Source: CAWKOH01 sp963851245 (lineage in GTDB: Bacteria > Actinomycetota > Acidimicrobiia > Acidimicrobiales > Palsa-688). From it: DNA of 64,000 nt. Below the pieces are notes generated by a model, which made no database searches, was not told the DNA's origin, and saw only the letters and a list, made by a program, of their open reading frames with translations. Both the position numbers and the translations under genes were made by a program. Shown here piece after piece: positions 56,313 through 63,589 of this stretch (positions are counted from its first letter, which is position 1; every line of letters starts with the position of its first letter). The stretch is taken from contig CAWKOH010000007.1 in NCBI GenBank assembly GCA_963851245.1, forward strand, positions 310,001 through 374,000. The letters run 5' to 3'.

Positions 56313-57064
56313 GTGCCCGATACGTCTGCCCAAGAGGTCCTCGAAGTCCTTCACGCGGTGGCGAACGCCGTCGCCACCAGCCTGGCCGAACTCGACGACT
56401 GGGGGCTCGCCGGCACCAGAGACGGGCAGTATCGCAGCGACCTGGTTGCCGACCGGGCCGCCCTGGAGGTGATAAGTGAGGCCGGGATGGGGACGCTGTC
56501 CGAGGAGTCTGGCCTGCATGACGGCGATCGGAGGATCATCGTGGTTCTCGACCCGGTCGACGGTTCGACGAACGCCTCCCGGGGCATCCCCTGGTGGGCT
56601 ACGAGCGCCTGCGCCGTCGACCATTCGGACCCCTGGCGGCCGTGGTCGTGAACCAGGCCACCGGCACCCGGTTCGAGGCCACCCGCGACGGGGGGGCCCG
56701 GCGCGACGGCATTGCGATCCGGCCCACCGCCAGCACCTCCCTGAGGCAGTCGATCGTGGCCATCTCCGGCTACCCCCGGCACTGGTTGGGGTGGTCACAG
56801 TTCCGGTCACTCGGCGCCGCCGCCCTTGACCTTTGTGCGGTCGCATGCGGTCAGGTGGACGCCTTCATCGACTGCGCCTCGACGTCCTTGGCCCCCTGGG
56901 ACTACCTGGGCGGCATGCTGATCTGCCAGGAAGCGGGCGCCCAGGTGACCGAGGCCTTCGGAGCCGATCTGGTGCTCACCCACGAAGCCGGCCGTCGGGT
57001 CCCTGTGGCGGCCGCGACGCCCGAGCTGCTGGGCGAGGTGGTGGCTGCTCGGCGGAGCTTGTGA
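56313..57064 (+). CDS. Inositol-monophosphatase-family phosphatase, one frameshift
   Basis: 250 residues after restoring one base near 56628. Metal-site motifs are MGTLSEESG, the diagnostic VVLDPVDGSTNASRGIPWWA (DPxDGT/S) and late STSLAPWDYLGGMLICQEAG (WDxxAG-like). These are the three metal-binding boxes of IMPase, FBPase-like and HisN enzymes. Substrate could be inositol phosphate, histidinol phosphate or PAP. The start is probably the GTG at 56313. Confidence 0.85.
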
Positions 57065-57310
57065 CGTTCTCCGAACCCCCTCCGGCCTCCCTCGGCGTCG
57101 GTTCGGGGCCGCAATCCCTGCCGATGCTTCAGTCGTAGTCCTATGTGTGTCGCACGTCCATGGGCCGGATTGGCGCGGGCCGCCGCCCCGGTACTCATCC
57201 CTGCCAAACGGTGAATTATGGCTGTCCGTGGTGTCGCCAGGGGGTTAACGCACCCCCGCTGAGCAGCGGCGATATGTCTCCGTCTGTTTCAGCGAGGAAA
57301 CAAGACGGAA
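57065..57310. other. Gene-free stretch before the whiB7 promoter
   Basis: No ORF with coding character is seen. It contains two hairpins: GGGGG / CCCCC around TTAACGCA near 57240-57257, and an 11-bp stem with one bulge at 57280-57308 (CCGTCTGTTTC / GAAACAAGACGG). The second may end the IMPase transcript. The stretch is lower in GC than its neighbours. Confidence 0.5.
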
Positions 57311-57348
57311 TAAATGGTTTGACTCGCCATACGGGATCGTGATGAGAT
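57311..57348 (+). promoter_or_regulatory. Likely whiB7 promoter with WhiB7-type AT-rich box
   Basis: The sequence TAAATGGTTTGACT places an AT-rich tract directly upstream of a -35 TTGACT (57319-57324), the arrangement known for WhiB7-dependent promoters, where the WhiB7 AT-hook contacts A/T bases next to the -35. A weak -10 (GATGAGAT) begins about 17 bases later. It is about 100 bases upstream of the leader ORFs, so whiB7 is probably autoregulated. Confidence 0.55.
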
Positions 57349-57410
57349 CTAAACGGCAGGGAAGGTCCCTGGCGTCCGGCATCGGACGCACGGCCGGGAG
57401 GCTTGCACTA

Positions 57411-57431
57411 ATGGAAGGAGTACGTCGGTGA
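57411..57431 (+). CDS. Six-residue upstream ORF in the whiB7 leader
   Basis: ATG at 57411 encodes MEGVRR and stops at a TGA (57429-57431) that overlaps the GTG of the next leader ORF as GTGA. A GGGAGG box lies 9 bases upstream. It may couple translation into the longer leader ORF. It is known only from this pattern. Confidence 0.4.
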   Translation: MEGVRR

Positions 57432-57670
57432 CGAGAAACCTCGACTCAGCGCTCGCCAGCCGCGCTTGCTCCCTCCGCGCCTCCCTCACCACGACTCCGG
57501 AGGTACGGACAACGGCACCGTCGCTCCGGGCTTCGGGGTACCCGTCTGTCTCCGCCCTGGCTTTCGGCACAGGCGTGACGGCGGGATACGGCACCCATGA
57601 CCGATTCGCAATGGCCGACATCAATGCCAAGGTGTGGCCGCTGAGCCCTAAGGACTGGTCGTCAGGATAG
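57428..57670 (+). CDS. 80-residue leader ORF of whiB7
   Basis: Starts at GTG with a strong AAGGAG box 7 bases upstream and encodes MTRNLDSALASRACSLRASL and onward to WPLSPKDWSSG. The composition is Ser/Thr/Ala/Arg-rich with no recognised domain. It ends 31 bases before the terminator that precedes whiB7, and its last codons hold the left arm of the antiterminator. In mycobacteria and streptomycetes, upstream ORFs before whiB7/wblC act as sensors of translation inhibition; this ORF is in the same position but longer than a minimal leader. Confidence 0.6.
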   Translation: MTRNLDSALASRACSLRASLTTTPEVRTTAPSLRASGYPSVSALAFGTGVTAGYGTHDRFAMADINAKVWPLSPKDWSSG

Positions 57671-57734
57671 GACAAACACCAGTTCTGAAGAAGGGCTCAG
57701 AGGCCGCCGGGAAACCCCGGTGGCCTTTTGTTTT
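57636..57734 (+). terminator. whiB7 attenuator: antiterminator and intrinsic terminator
   Basis: Terminator: GGCCGCCGGG (57702-57711) pairs with CCCGGTGGCC (57716-57725), followed by TTTTGTTTT. Antiterminator: GGCCGCTGAGCCC (57636-57648) pairs with GGGCTCAGAGGCC (57693-57705), 11 of 13 positions, enclosing a nested hairpin GGACTGGT/ACCAGTTC (57652-57659 with 57678-57685). The right antiterminator arm shares four bases with the left terminator arm, so the two are mutually exclusive. A ribosome finishing the leader ORF would cover the left arm and favour termination; a stalled one would allow read-through. Confidence 0.75.
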
Positions 57735-57794
57735 CCAGGATTTCCAGGTTTCAGAGACAAGCACTTGCAGGGACCACGAGAAAGGAACGGCGAC

Positions 57795-58115
57795 ATGTTC
57801 GCCTTCGAGCTACGCCAGGAGCTGATCGACATCAGCGAACCCACCGATGAGTGGGCTGACGCCAGCTGCCGCGACGAGACAGGGAGCCTGACAGAGTTGT
57901 TCTTTTCGGATCAGATTCCCGACATAATCAGGGCCAAGGAGATCTGCGCCACCTGCCCCCTGATCGACCCGTGCCTCGAGGGCGCTCTCGATCGCCGCGA
58001 ACCGTGGGGGGTCTGGGGCGGGCAGCTCTTCTTCAACGGGAAGATCCTTGCTCAGAAGCGGAAGCGGGGCCGGCCGCCCAAGAACCGACCGGCCGGGATC
58101 CAACTCACCGCCTAA
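57795..58115 (+). CDS. whiB7: WhiB7 antibiotic-resistance regulator
   Basis: 106-residue Wbl protein. Cluster Cys are in DASCRDETG and EICATCPLIDPCLEGAL. The turn EPWGVWGGQLFFNGKILAQK and the C-terminal AT-hook KRGRPPKNRP are the hallmarks of WhiB7/WblC, which binds SigA region 4 and activates ribosome-protection and efflux genes when translation is inhibited. The N-terminus (to about residue 20) is longer than in mycobacteria. The leader in front of it carries an attenuator. The ATG at 57795 follows GAAAGGAAC. Confidence 0.92.
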   Translation: MFAFELRQELIDISEPTDEWADASCRDETGSLTELFFSDQIPDIIRAKEICATCPLIDPCLEGALDRREPWGVWGGQLFFNGKILAQKRKRGRPPKNRPAGIQLTA

Positions 58116-58184
58116 GGCCTCGCTACCGGGCCGGCCCCCGCCCGGCTCCGGTCAGGAAGAGGCGGCGAGATAACGTCTCGCGCC

Positions 58185-58655
58185 GTGGAGAGCGCACCCA
58201 CGTCGGGTCAGGCAGGGAAGCCGCCGATCCTCGTATCGGCCTGCCTGCTCGGCGTGGCGTGCACCCACCGGGGCGAGAGTAAGACCAACGAAGCGGTGCA
58301 GCGGCTCTCCGCTGTCGCCCGCCTTATACCCGTCTGTCCCGAGGTAGCCGGAGGTCTGCCTATACCGCGACCGTCCGCCGAACTGGGTCCGGACGGTCGG
58401 GTGCGCACGGCGGCTGGAGATGATGTCACCGACTCCTACGAGAGGGGAGCCGAGCACGCCGTAACGCTGGCCCGGCGGGAGGGGATTTCGCGGGCTGTGT
58501 TGAAGGCGCGGTCGCCTTCCTGCGGCAGCCGGGAAATCTACGACGGAACCCATACAGGGGTGCTCATCCAGGGGGAAGGCGTCACCGCGGCGGCGTTGCG
58601 GCGGGCCGGCGTCGAAGTCGTTTCGGAGGAGGATCTCGGACCCGGCCGGTCCTGA
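58185..58655 (+). CDS. DUF523 family protein
   Basis: 156 residues starting at GTG. Family signatures are ILVSACLLGVACTHRGESK near the N-terminus, LIPVCPEVAGGLPIPRPSAE, and ARSPSCGSREIYDG with two further conserved residues. Conserved Cys in CLLG, CPE and SPSCG suggest a metal or thiol role. The family is uncharacterised. It lies 69 bases after whiB7 and could be in its transcript; whether WhiB7 controls it is unknown. Confidence 0.85.
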   Translation: MESAPTSGQAGKPPILVSACLLGVACTHRGESKTNEAVQRLSAVARLIPVCPEVAGGLPIPRPSAELGPDGRVRTAAGDDVTDSYERGAEHAVTLARREGISRAVLKARSPSCGSREIYDGTHTGVLIQGEGVTAAALRRAGVEVVSEEDLGPGRS

Positions 58656-58734
58656 CCTCGCATGTTGCCCACCGGGAGCGGCGGCTCCGCTCGGGGCTCG
58701 CCGACTAAGCTCAATGACCCGGTCCGAGCGACTC

Positions 58735-58808
58735 GGGCGCTTAGCTCAGTTGGTTAGAGCACCGCGCTTACAACGCGGTGGTCGGGGGTTCGAGTCCCTC
58801 AGCGCCCA
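58735..58808 (+). tRNA. tRNA-Val (anticodon TAC)
   Basis: Full cloverleaf of 74 bases: acceptor GGGCGCT/AGCGCCC, D arm GCTC...GAGC, anticodon stem CCGCG/CGCGG with loop CTTACAA (TAC reads GUA), variable TGGTC, T arm GGGGG TTCGAGT CCCTC, discriminator A. CCA is not encoded. Its 3' end is duplicated immediately downstream. Confidence 0.96.
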
Positions 58809-58824
58809 CACCTCAGCGCCCACA
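58797..58824 (+). repeat. Tandem duplication of the tRNA-Val 3' end (attachment-site-like)
   Basis: The 14-base CCTCAGCGCCCACA occurs twice in direct succession, at 58797-58810 (T arm and acceptor of the tRNA) and 58811-58824. Integrases that use tRNA 3' ends leave such direct repeats as att sites. An integrase N-terminal remnant lies 56 bases downstream, which fits a scar of an excised or decayed element. Confidence 0.6.
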
Positions 58825-58879
58825 AGACATTTTAGTATGTAGGCATGGCGTTTGGACTACAAGTTGGACTACAAACAGT

Positions 58880-59038
58880 ATGAGGGGGACCAAGCAGGAG
58901 TGGGCACCGGGCCCATGGAGACTCCGGGTCTACGTCGGGCGGAGCGAGAACGGCCAGCCTCAGCAGATGTCGCGCAACGTCAAGGGCAACGTCGGCGAGG
59001 CGGACGCCAGAGACATAACCGCCAATGCACAATCATAG
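58880..59038 (+). pseudogene. N-terminal remnant of a tyrosine site-specific integrase
   Basis: 52 codons: MRGTKQEWAPGPWRLRVYVG and RSENGQPQQMSRNVKGNVGE, which match the arm-type DNA-binding domain at the start of actinobacterial integrases (RxxGxWRLRVYVGRDxxG). The core-binding and catalytic domains (R..HxxR..Y) are absent; a TetR gene follows within 40 bases. Two short direct repeats of TTGGACTACAA precede it at 58853-58875. Confidence 0.6.
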
Positions 59039-59076
59039 CTAGACGTCCGACGGTCGGACAAGCTAGGATTATTGTC

Positions 59077-59748
59077 CTATGGGCGCCCTAGCTGTCCGAG
59101 CGCCGGGTGGTCCACCACGAATGCTCGTGCCACGAACTGCTCGAGATGGTGGCGTTTCGACGACTTGGTGCGCTGCCTCCACGGCAGCGAAAGCATGGCT
59201 AGAGCAACGGTGTTGAGCCAGCGGACGGCCTCTCTAGTGTCAATATCAGGGTGCATCAGCCCGGCCGCCCTCCATCCGTTCAGAAGCGGCCCGACATGAA
59301 CAACGCACACGTCAAGGAGCGGCTCCGAGTTGAGCTCGACAGCCGAGAGCAGCATGGCCGGCCCACTCAAATAGAGAGCCTTATTCAGAGCGTCTTTTTG
59401 GACGAGGTCGAGGGCCCCCAGAACCAGGTCCGGGAGGGCCCGAGCCGGATCCGTCGGATCGGGCAGCGAGTGCACGAGGGTCTTCAATCCCAGGTCAGCC
59501 CGTCCCAGCAGCAGCCCGATTATGAGCTCGGACCGAGACGGAAAGTACCGGTAAAGGGTGGAACGCGCTACCCCCGCCTCGGCGGCCACCTCGCCCATAC
59601 GTATCTCTGCGCTTCCCCGCCTAACGATGCATCGTTCGGCCGCCGCCAGCAAGAGACGACGAGCCTCCTGGTCGTCAAGAACGGCCCGCTGCTGCCCCCA
59701 GTGGCGGGGCGCCGGCACCTCTCCGATCAGCTGACTCACCGCACCCAT
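59077..59748 (-). CDS. TetR-family transcriptional regulator, copy 1
   Basis: About 223 residues from the ATG at 59748 (MGAVSQLIGEVPAPRHWGQQ); starts up to 59802 are possible. The helix-turn-helix is LLLAAAERCIVRRGSAEIRM, then EVAAEAGVARSTLYRYFPSR. The ligand domain is Leu/Ala-rich. It is divergent from the crotonase gene across a 237-base gap with no other gene and probably regulates that catabolic cluster (inference). Confidence 0.85.
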   Translation of the reverse strand: MGAVSQLIGEVPAPRHWGQQRAVLDDQEARRLLLAAAERCIVRRGSAEIRMGEVAAEAGVARSTLYRYFPSRSELIIGLLLGRADLGLKTLVHSLPDPTDPARALPDLVLGALDLVQKDALNKALYLSGPAMLLSAVELNSEPLLDVCVVHVGPLLNGWRAAGLMHPDIDTREAVRWLNTVALAMLSLPWRQRTKSSKRHHLEQFVARAFVVDHPALGQLGRP

Positions 59749-59985
59749 ACTAAATCCCGGATTCGATCTGCGGCTGCTCATCCCGATTATGGACAGCGTC
59801 ACCCGGAGGGATCGCTCAGGTCAGCGTCGGAAGGGCTGGACGGTAAGTGCGGCACAGTGCTGCACGGCCGGGACCACCGATCGGGTGTCAACGCGCTGCC
59901 GATCGGTATCCGGGTCTGTCGTTGGTTCTCACCGCGTTAACTTCGGCCGATAGGTCTAGCGAACCGGTCCGGATGGGAGTGTGGG

Positions 59986-60777
59986 GTGGCTGATATGGGT
60001 GAGCAGGTGGTCTCGTATGAGGAGATTGTTGAACACGTCGCCTTGGTGACTCTGAACCGTCCCGAGAAGCGCAACGCGGTGAACGAGGCGGTGGCCAAAG
60101 GGTTGGATGCGGCGGTGAAACGGGCGGAGGCGGACACCAACATTAGGGCAGTCATTCTGACCTCGTCGCACGAGAAGGTGTTCTGCGCCGGAGCCGACCT
60201 GGCCGAAGTCGCGGCAGGAGACGCCCGCAGCCGGCTGTACACCCCGGACGGCGGATTCGCCGGCTTTGTCGACCAAGACCGGCGTAAGCCGTGGATCGCG
60301 GCGGCGCGGGGGAGCATCGTGGCGGGGGGGTTGGAGCTCTGCCTGGCTTGCGATCTGATAGTGGTGGCCGAGGGATCGCAGATTGGCCTTCCGGAGGTCA
60401 AGCGGGGCCTCATCGCCGGTGCCGGTGGCGTCACCCGCCTGGCGAAGGCGGTCCCGCGGGCCGTGGCGCTGGAGATGATCGCCACCGGCCGTTCCATCGA
60501 TGCCAGGCGGGCCTATGAGATCGGCTTGGTCAACCGAGTGGTGCCCTCCGGGCAGTTGATGGACGCGGCCGTCGGGTTGGCGACCGACATCGCCGCCAAC
60601 GCTCCGCTGGCCGTCTACGGCGCGATTCGGGTGGCCAAGGCGGCCCAGATCCTGCCCGACGCGGAGGCCGGCCAGCTGGTCGAGGCCGCCCTCGAGGAAA
60701 TTCGGGGTAGCGACGACTTCAAGGAAGGGCCCCGAGCCTTCGTAGAAAAGCGCTCGCCAGTCTGGACCGGACGGTAG
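59986..60777 (+). CDS. Enoyl-CoA hydratase/isomerase family protein
   Basis: 263-residue crotonase-fold protein. The N-terminus VALVTLNRPEKRNAVNEAVA, the first oxyanion segment VFCAGADLAEVA, and ARGSIVAGGLELCLACDLIV with the second oxyanion Gly are standard; the catalytic region reads LPEVKRGLIAGAGGVTRLAK. It hydrates trans-2-enoyl-CoA in beta-oxidation. It lies ahead of a thiolase-like gene, so a lipid or side-chain degradation role is likely. Confidence 0.9.
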   Translation: MADMGEQVVSYEEIVEHVALVTLNRPEKRNAVNEAVAKGLDAAVKRAEADTNIRAVILTSSHEKVFCAGADLAEVAAGDARSRLYTPDGGFAGFVDQDRRKPWIAAARGSIVAGGLELCLACDLIVVAEGSQIGLPEVKRGLIAGAGGVTRLAKAVPRAVALEMIATGRSIDARRAYEIGLVNRVVPSGQLMDAAVGLATDIAANAPLAVYGAIRVAKAAQILPDAEAGQLVEAALEEIRGSDDFKEGPRAFVEKRSPVWTGR

Positions 60778-60823
60778 AAGGTAAGGGTTGGGTGCGGATA
60801 CGAGTCGGGAAATAGGCACGCGA

Positions 60824-62308
60824 ATGGACGCTGAAACCGATCGTGTTCCGGTCATTGTGGGCGTGGGCCAGGTCAACGACTGCCCCGTCGATGATCACGG
60901 CGGAATGGACTCCGTCGAGCTGATGGTCGCGGCGGCACACGCCGCGGACGAAGACGCCGGGGGCGGATTCATCGCGGCCTGCGACCGGCTGGCCGTTGTG
61001 CCGCAGATTTCGTTCCGGGGCCTCGATCCGGAAGTCCTGGTCCCCGCCGCCTTGGGCATCTCGCCCTATCTCGAGCACACAGAGATGGCGTCCGGCGATA
61101 CGCCCATCCGTCATCTGAACGACGCGGCCAACGCCATCGCCAGCGGTCAGGCCAACATCTGCCTGGTGGTCGGCGGCGAAGCGCTGCGAACGGCGTCTCG
61201 GCGCAATCAGACCTCGGGTGCGGGAGGTGGTGCCTTCCGGGCGGCCGCCACCGCCTCCGATATCCGTCGCCGCTACGGCCTGATCCACCCGGTTGACATC
61301 TATCCCCTCTACGAGAACGCCACGCGCCCGGCGTGGGGCCAAACCCTGGCCGAGGGCCAGGCCGAGACCGGCCTGATCTGGTCGCTCATGTCCGAGGTGG
61401 CGGCCGAATCCGAAGGCGGCTGGATCAAATCGGTGCGAACCCCTGCCGAGATCGTCGAGCCCAACGACGAGAACCGGCCGATCGCCTTCCCCTACAACAA
61501 ATTGATGGTCGCCAACTCTTCAGTCAATCAAGGCGCCGCGTTCATAGTCTGTAGCGTGGCCGCAGCCCGAGCCGCGGGCGTGCCAGAAGACAGGCTCGTA
61601 TACGTCTGGGCCGGTGCGTCGGCCCACGAGTCGGAAGAACCCCTGGAACGGGCCGCGTGGGACAGACCGCCAGAAGGTATGCGGGTAACGCTCGAACGGG
61701 TGCTCCAAGCCAACCGCGTCGCTGTCAGCGACCTCGACTACGTGGAGTTGTACTCCTGCTTCCCGTGCGTGCCCAAGATGTCCAGACGTGTGCTGGGCTG
61801 GCCCGCCGATCGGCCGGCGACCGTCCACGGCGGCCTGACCTTCGGAGGCGGGCCCATAGGCAACTATATGAGTCACGCCGTGGTTGCCATGGTCCAGGCT
61901 CTGCGCAAGGGTGGCCGCAACGGCCTGCTCTATGCCAACGGCGGTCACTGCACCCACAACCACGCCATAGTGATAAGCCGCACCCCGCCCATACCCGGCC
62001 TGCTGGGCCAGGACTACCACCACCAGGCCGAGGCCGATGCGGCGCGGGGCACCCTGCCACCGATCGGCGATGACTACGAGGGTCCGGTCACCGTCGAGAC
62101 CTACGCGGTGGCCTACGACCGTGCCGGAGACCCCGCCTCCGCGGTGGTCATATCGATGGCGCCGGACAAGACCCGGGTGGCCGCCAAGGTCGCACCAGAC
62201 GACGACAGGACCATTGCCTTCCTGACCGACGGCCGGATCGAGCCGGTCGGGTCATCAGGGATCACCCGAAAGCAAGACGACACGCTCTACTGGCACCCAA
62301 CACAGTGA
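60824..62308 (+). CDS. Thiolase-like acetyl-CoA acetyltransferase family protein (SCP-x-like)
   Basis: 494 residues. N-terminus RVPVIVGVGQVNDCPVDDHG, then IASGQANICLVVGGEALRTA, VANSSVNQGAAFIVCSVAAA, YVELYSCFPCVPKMSRRVLG, TFGGGPIGNYMSHAVVAMVQ and YANGGHCTHNHAIVISRTPP. The last two resemble the GGP and GGHxTxHxA boxes of SCP-x-type thiolases. The usual N-terminal nucleophile Cys is not evident, so it may be a divergent thiolase or Claisen-type enzyme. It follows the crotonase with 46 bases between. Confidence 0.82.
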   Translation: MDAETDRVPVIVGVGQVNDCPVDDHGGMDSVELMVAAAHAADEDAGGGFIAACDRLAVVPQISFRGLDPEVLVPAALGISPYLEHTEMASGDTPIRHLNDAANAIASGQANICLVVGGEALRTASRRNQTSGAGGGAFRAAATASDIRRRYGLIHPVDIYPLYENATRPAWGQTLAEGQAETGLIWSLMSEVAAESEGGWIKSVRTPAEIVEPNDENRPIAFPYNKLMVANSSVNQGAAFIVCSVAAARAAGVPEDRLVYVWAGASAHESEEPLERAAWDRPPEGMRVTLERVLQANRVAVSDLDYVELYSCFPCVPKMSRRVLGWPADRPATVHGGLTFGGGPIGNYMSHAVVAMVQALRKGGRNGLLYANGGHCTHNHAIVISRTPPIPGLLGQDYHHQAEADAARGTLPPIGDDYEGPVTVETYAVAYDRAGDPASAVVISMAPDKTRVAAKVAPDDDRTIAFLTDGRIEPVGSSGITRKQDDTLYWHPTQ

Positions 62309-62324
62309 CCAAAGGACCGAACCG

Positions 62325-62535
62325 ATGACGTCCCGCAACCCCCACGCCGGTGAGCCATTCGACGAGGCGACGGCGCCATAGCCGCTGCCCTGCAAGACGT
62401 CAGCGTCCCGGCCCTTTTGTGCTCGCTGGTCCACATGACGGGCGACCCGCACTGGATCCGAGGCCCGATCATCACATCTTCCAGTGAAGGCATTGCCGAT
62501 GCGGGTCCACGAATCCGTCGTACTGGGACGTAACG
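62325..62535 (+). pseudogene. N-terminal remnant of a flavin-containing (Baeyer-Villiger-type) monooxygenase
   Basis: An ATG with an AAAGGA box starts MTSRNPHAGEPFDEATAP and hits a TAG at 62379. In the next frame the sequence continues IAAALQDVSVPALLCSLVHM and TGDPHWIRGPII, which matches the small N-terminal helical extension of actinobacterial Baeyer-Villiger-type monooxygenases. The FAD-binding GxGxxG domain never appears. It is a gene start cut short by deletion plus frameshift. Confidence 0.55.
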
Positions 62536-62853
62536 GCATCGGCTGCCACACATTCACCGGCAGATCGCCGAGGGGATCGGAGCGGGGAAGCGAACGAGAA
62601 ACCCACTCTGACAGCCTGCGGACCTTAGTTTAGCCCGCAGCGATGTCGCGCGCCCAGCGGCGGTCCTGCTTCCTTCCACGCGGTGTACATCATCGACGAT
62701 GACCCTCGCATGGCATCGGGGTGTCCGTCGATCGGCTCTGGACGCCCTACCGAGCCGCCATCTCGGAAGGCTGGCGTCGAGCGCCGTGTCGCAGGCATCG
62801 AAGCCCACGACACGTTCGGCGTCCTCGCGGCGCTCATGGAGGGCAGGCCGTAG
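62536..62853. other. Non-coding or degenerate stretch
   Basis: No intact gene is seen over about 320 bases. Near the right end one plus-strand frame reads GIEAHDTFGVLAALMEGRP and stops at 62853, which looks like the C-terminus of a protein, but no start or family can be assigned. It probably belongs to the same deletion scar as the monooxygenase remnant. Confidence 0.4.
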
Positions 62854-63477
62854 TCACCCCTGTTGTAGGGCGACGGGAAGTGTCGTCGTGACCGCCGGGC
62901 CGACCCAGCGGTGCAGGTAGCGTCGCAGTTCGGCTCCCGTCTTTAGGGGCTCAGGTGGATCGATGATCATCGACTGGATGATACGCAGCAGGAATCCGAC
63001 GAGCTCGTCTAGCTCTTGGTCGTGGTAGCCGGCTGCAACCCAGTCGATGGGCGCGCGCTCGAAGAGGCGTCTGCTGAGCGTCACAGACAGGGAGGAGGTG
63101 ACGTCGTGCGCAAAGCTGTCGGAGCGACCGGCGGCGAGCAGCAACGTGAGATGGGACCTGGTGGGCAGACGTTCGACGGCTGTTGCCACCGCCTCGACGA
63201 CCCAATCGGTCGGTCCCGTGATGCCCTCGAGGTGACGGGTGAGTTCGTCCAAGAAGGCCTCGTTGGCCGCTCGGGCGACGGCGGAGAAGAGCCGGTCGGT
63301 GCCCGGGAAGTACCGGTACACCGTTTGGCGGGTCACGCCGAGGTCGGCGGCGACGTCTGAGAGGGTGCTGCGCGCGGGGCCGTTACGGTCAACGCAGCGA
63401 ATGGCAGCATCGATGATGCGCATCCTCGCCTCATGCTCGTCTGCCGGTGGCGACCCCGCCCATCCGTGACGCCTCAC
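62854..63477 (-). CDS. TetR-family transcriptional regulator, copy 2
   Basis: 207 residues starting at GTG 63477. HTH: MRIIDAAIRCVDRNGPARST, then DVAADLGVTRQTVYRYFPGT. The C-terminal domain has HLTLLLAAGRSDSFAHDVTS and LLRIIQSMIIDPPEPL. It is divergent from the acyl-CoA ligase, and an inverted repeat in the 112-base gap is a good operator candidate. Confidence 0.88.
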   Translation of the reverse strand: MRRHGWAGSPPADEHEARMRIIDAAIRCVDRNGPARSTLSDVAADLGVTRQTVYRYFPGTDRLFSAVARAANEAFLDELTRHLEGITGPTDWVVEAVATAVERLPTRSHLTLLLAAGRSDSFAHDVTSSLSVTLSRRLFERAPIDWVAAGYHDQELDELVGFLLRIIQSMIIDPPEPLKTGAELRRYLHRWVGPAVTTTLPVALQQG

Positions 63478-63530
63478 ATCTCTCCATTCTGCCTGCCGTG
63501 ACGCTGCGCTTGCCTCGACCTACGCCCACC

Positions 63531-63568
63531 GCTTATCATACAGATAGAGCGCAGCGTGTATGGTAAGC
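63531..63568. promoter_or_regulatory. Probable TetR operator between the regulator and the acyl-CoA ligase
   Basis: Arms GCTTATCATACA (63531-63542) and TGTATGGTAAGC (63557-63568) are inverse complements with one mismatch and a 14-base spacer. The element is AT-rich in otherwise GC-rich DNA and sits midway between the two divergent starts, 22 bases before the ligase ATG. Confidence 0.6.
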
Positions 63569-63589
63569 ATCGGAGGAAGCGGCGTCCTA

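Noticed and set aside
57130..57420. Possible cyclic-di-AMP (ydaO) or other metabolite riboswitch before whiB7
   Set aside because: Hairpins are present but the conserved core sequences of known riboswitches could not be matched; promoter plus attenuator explains the region better.
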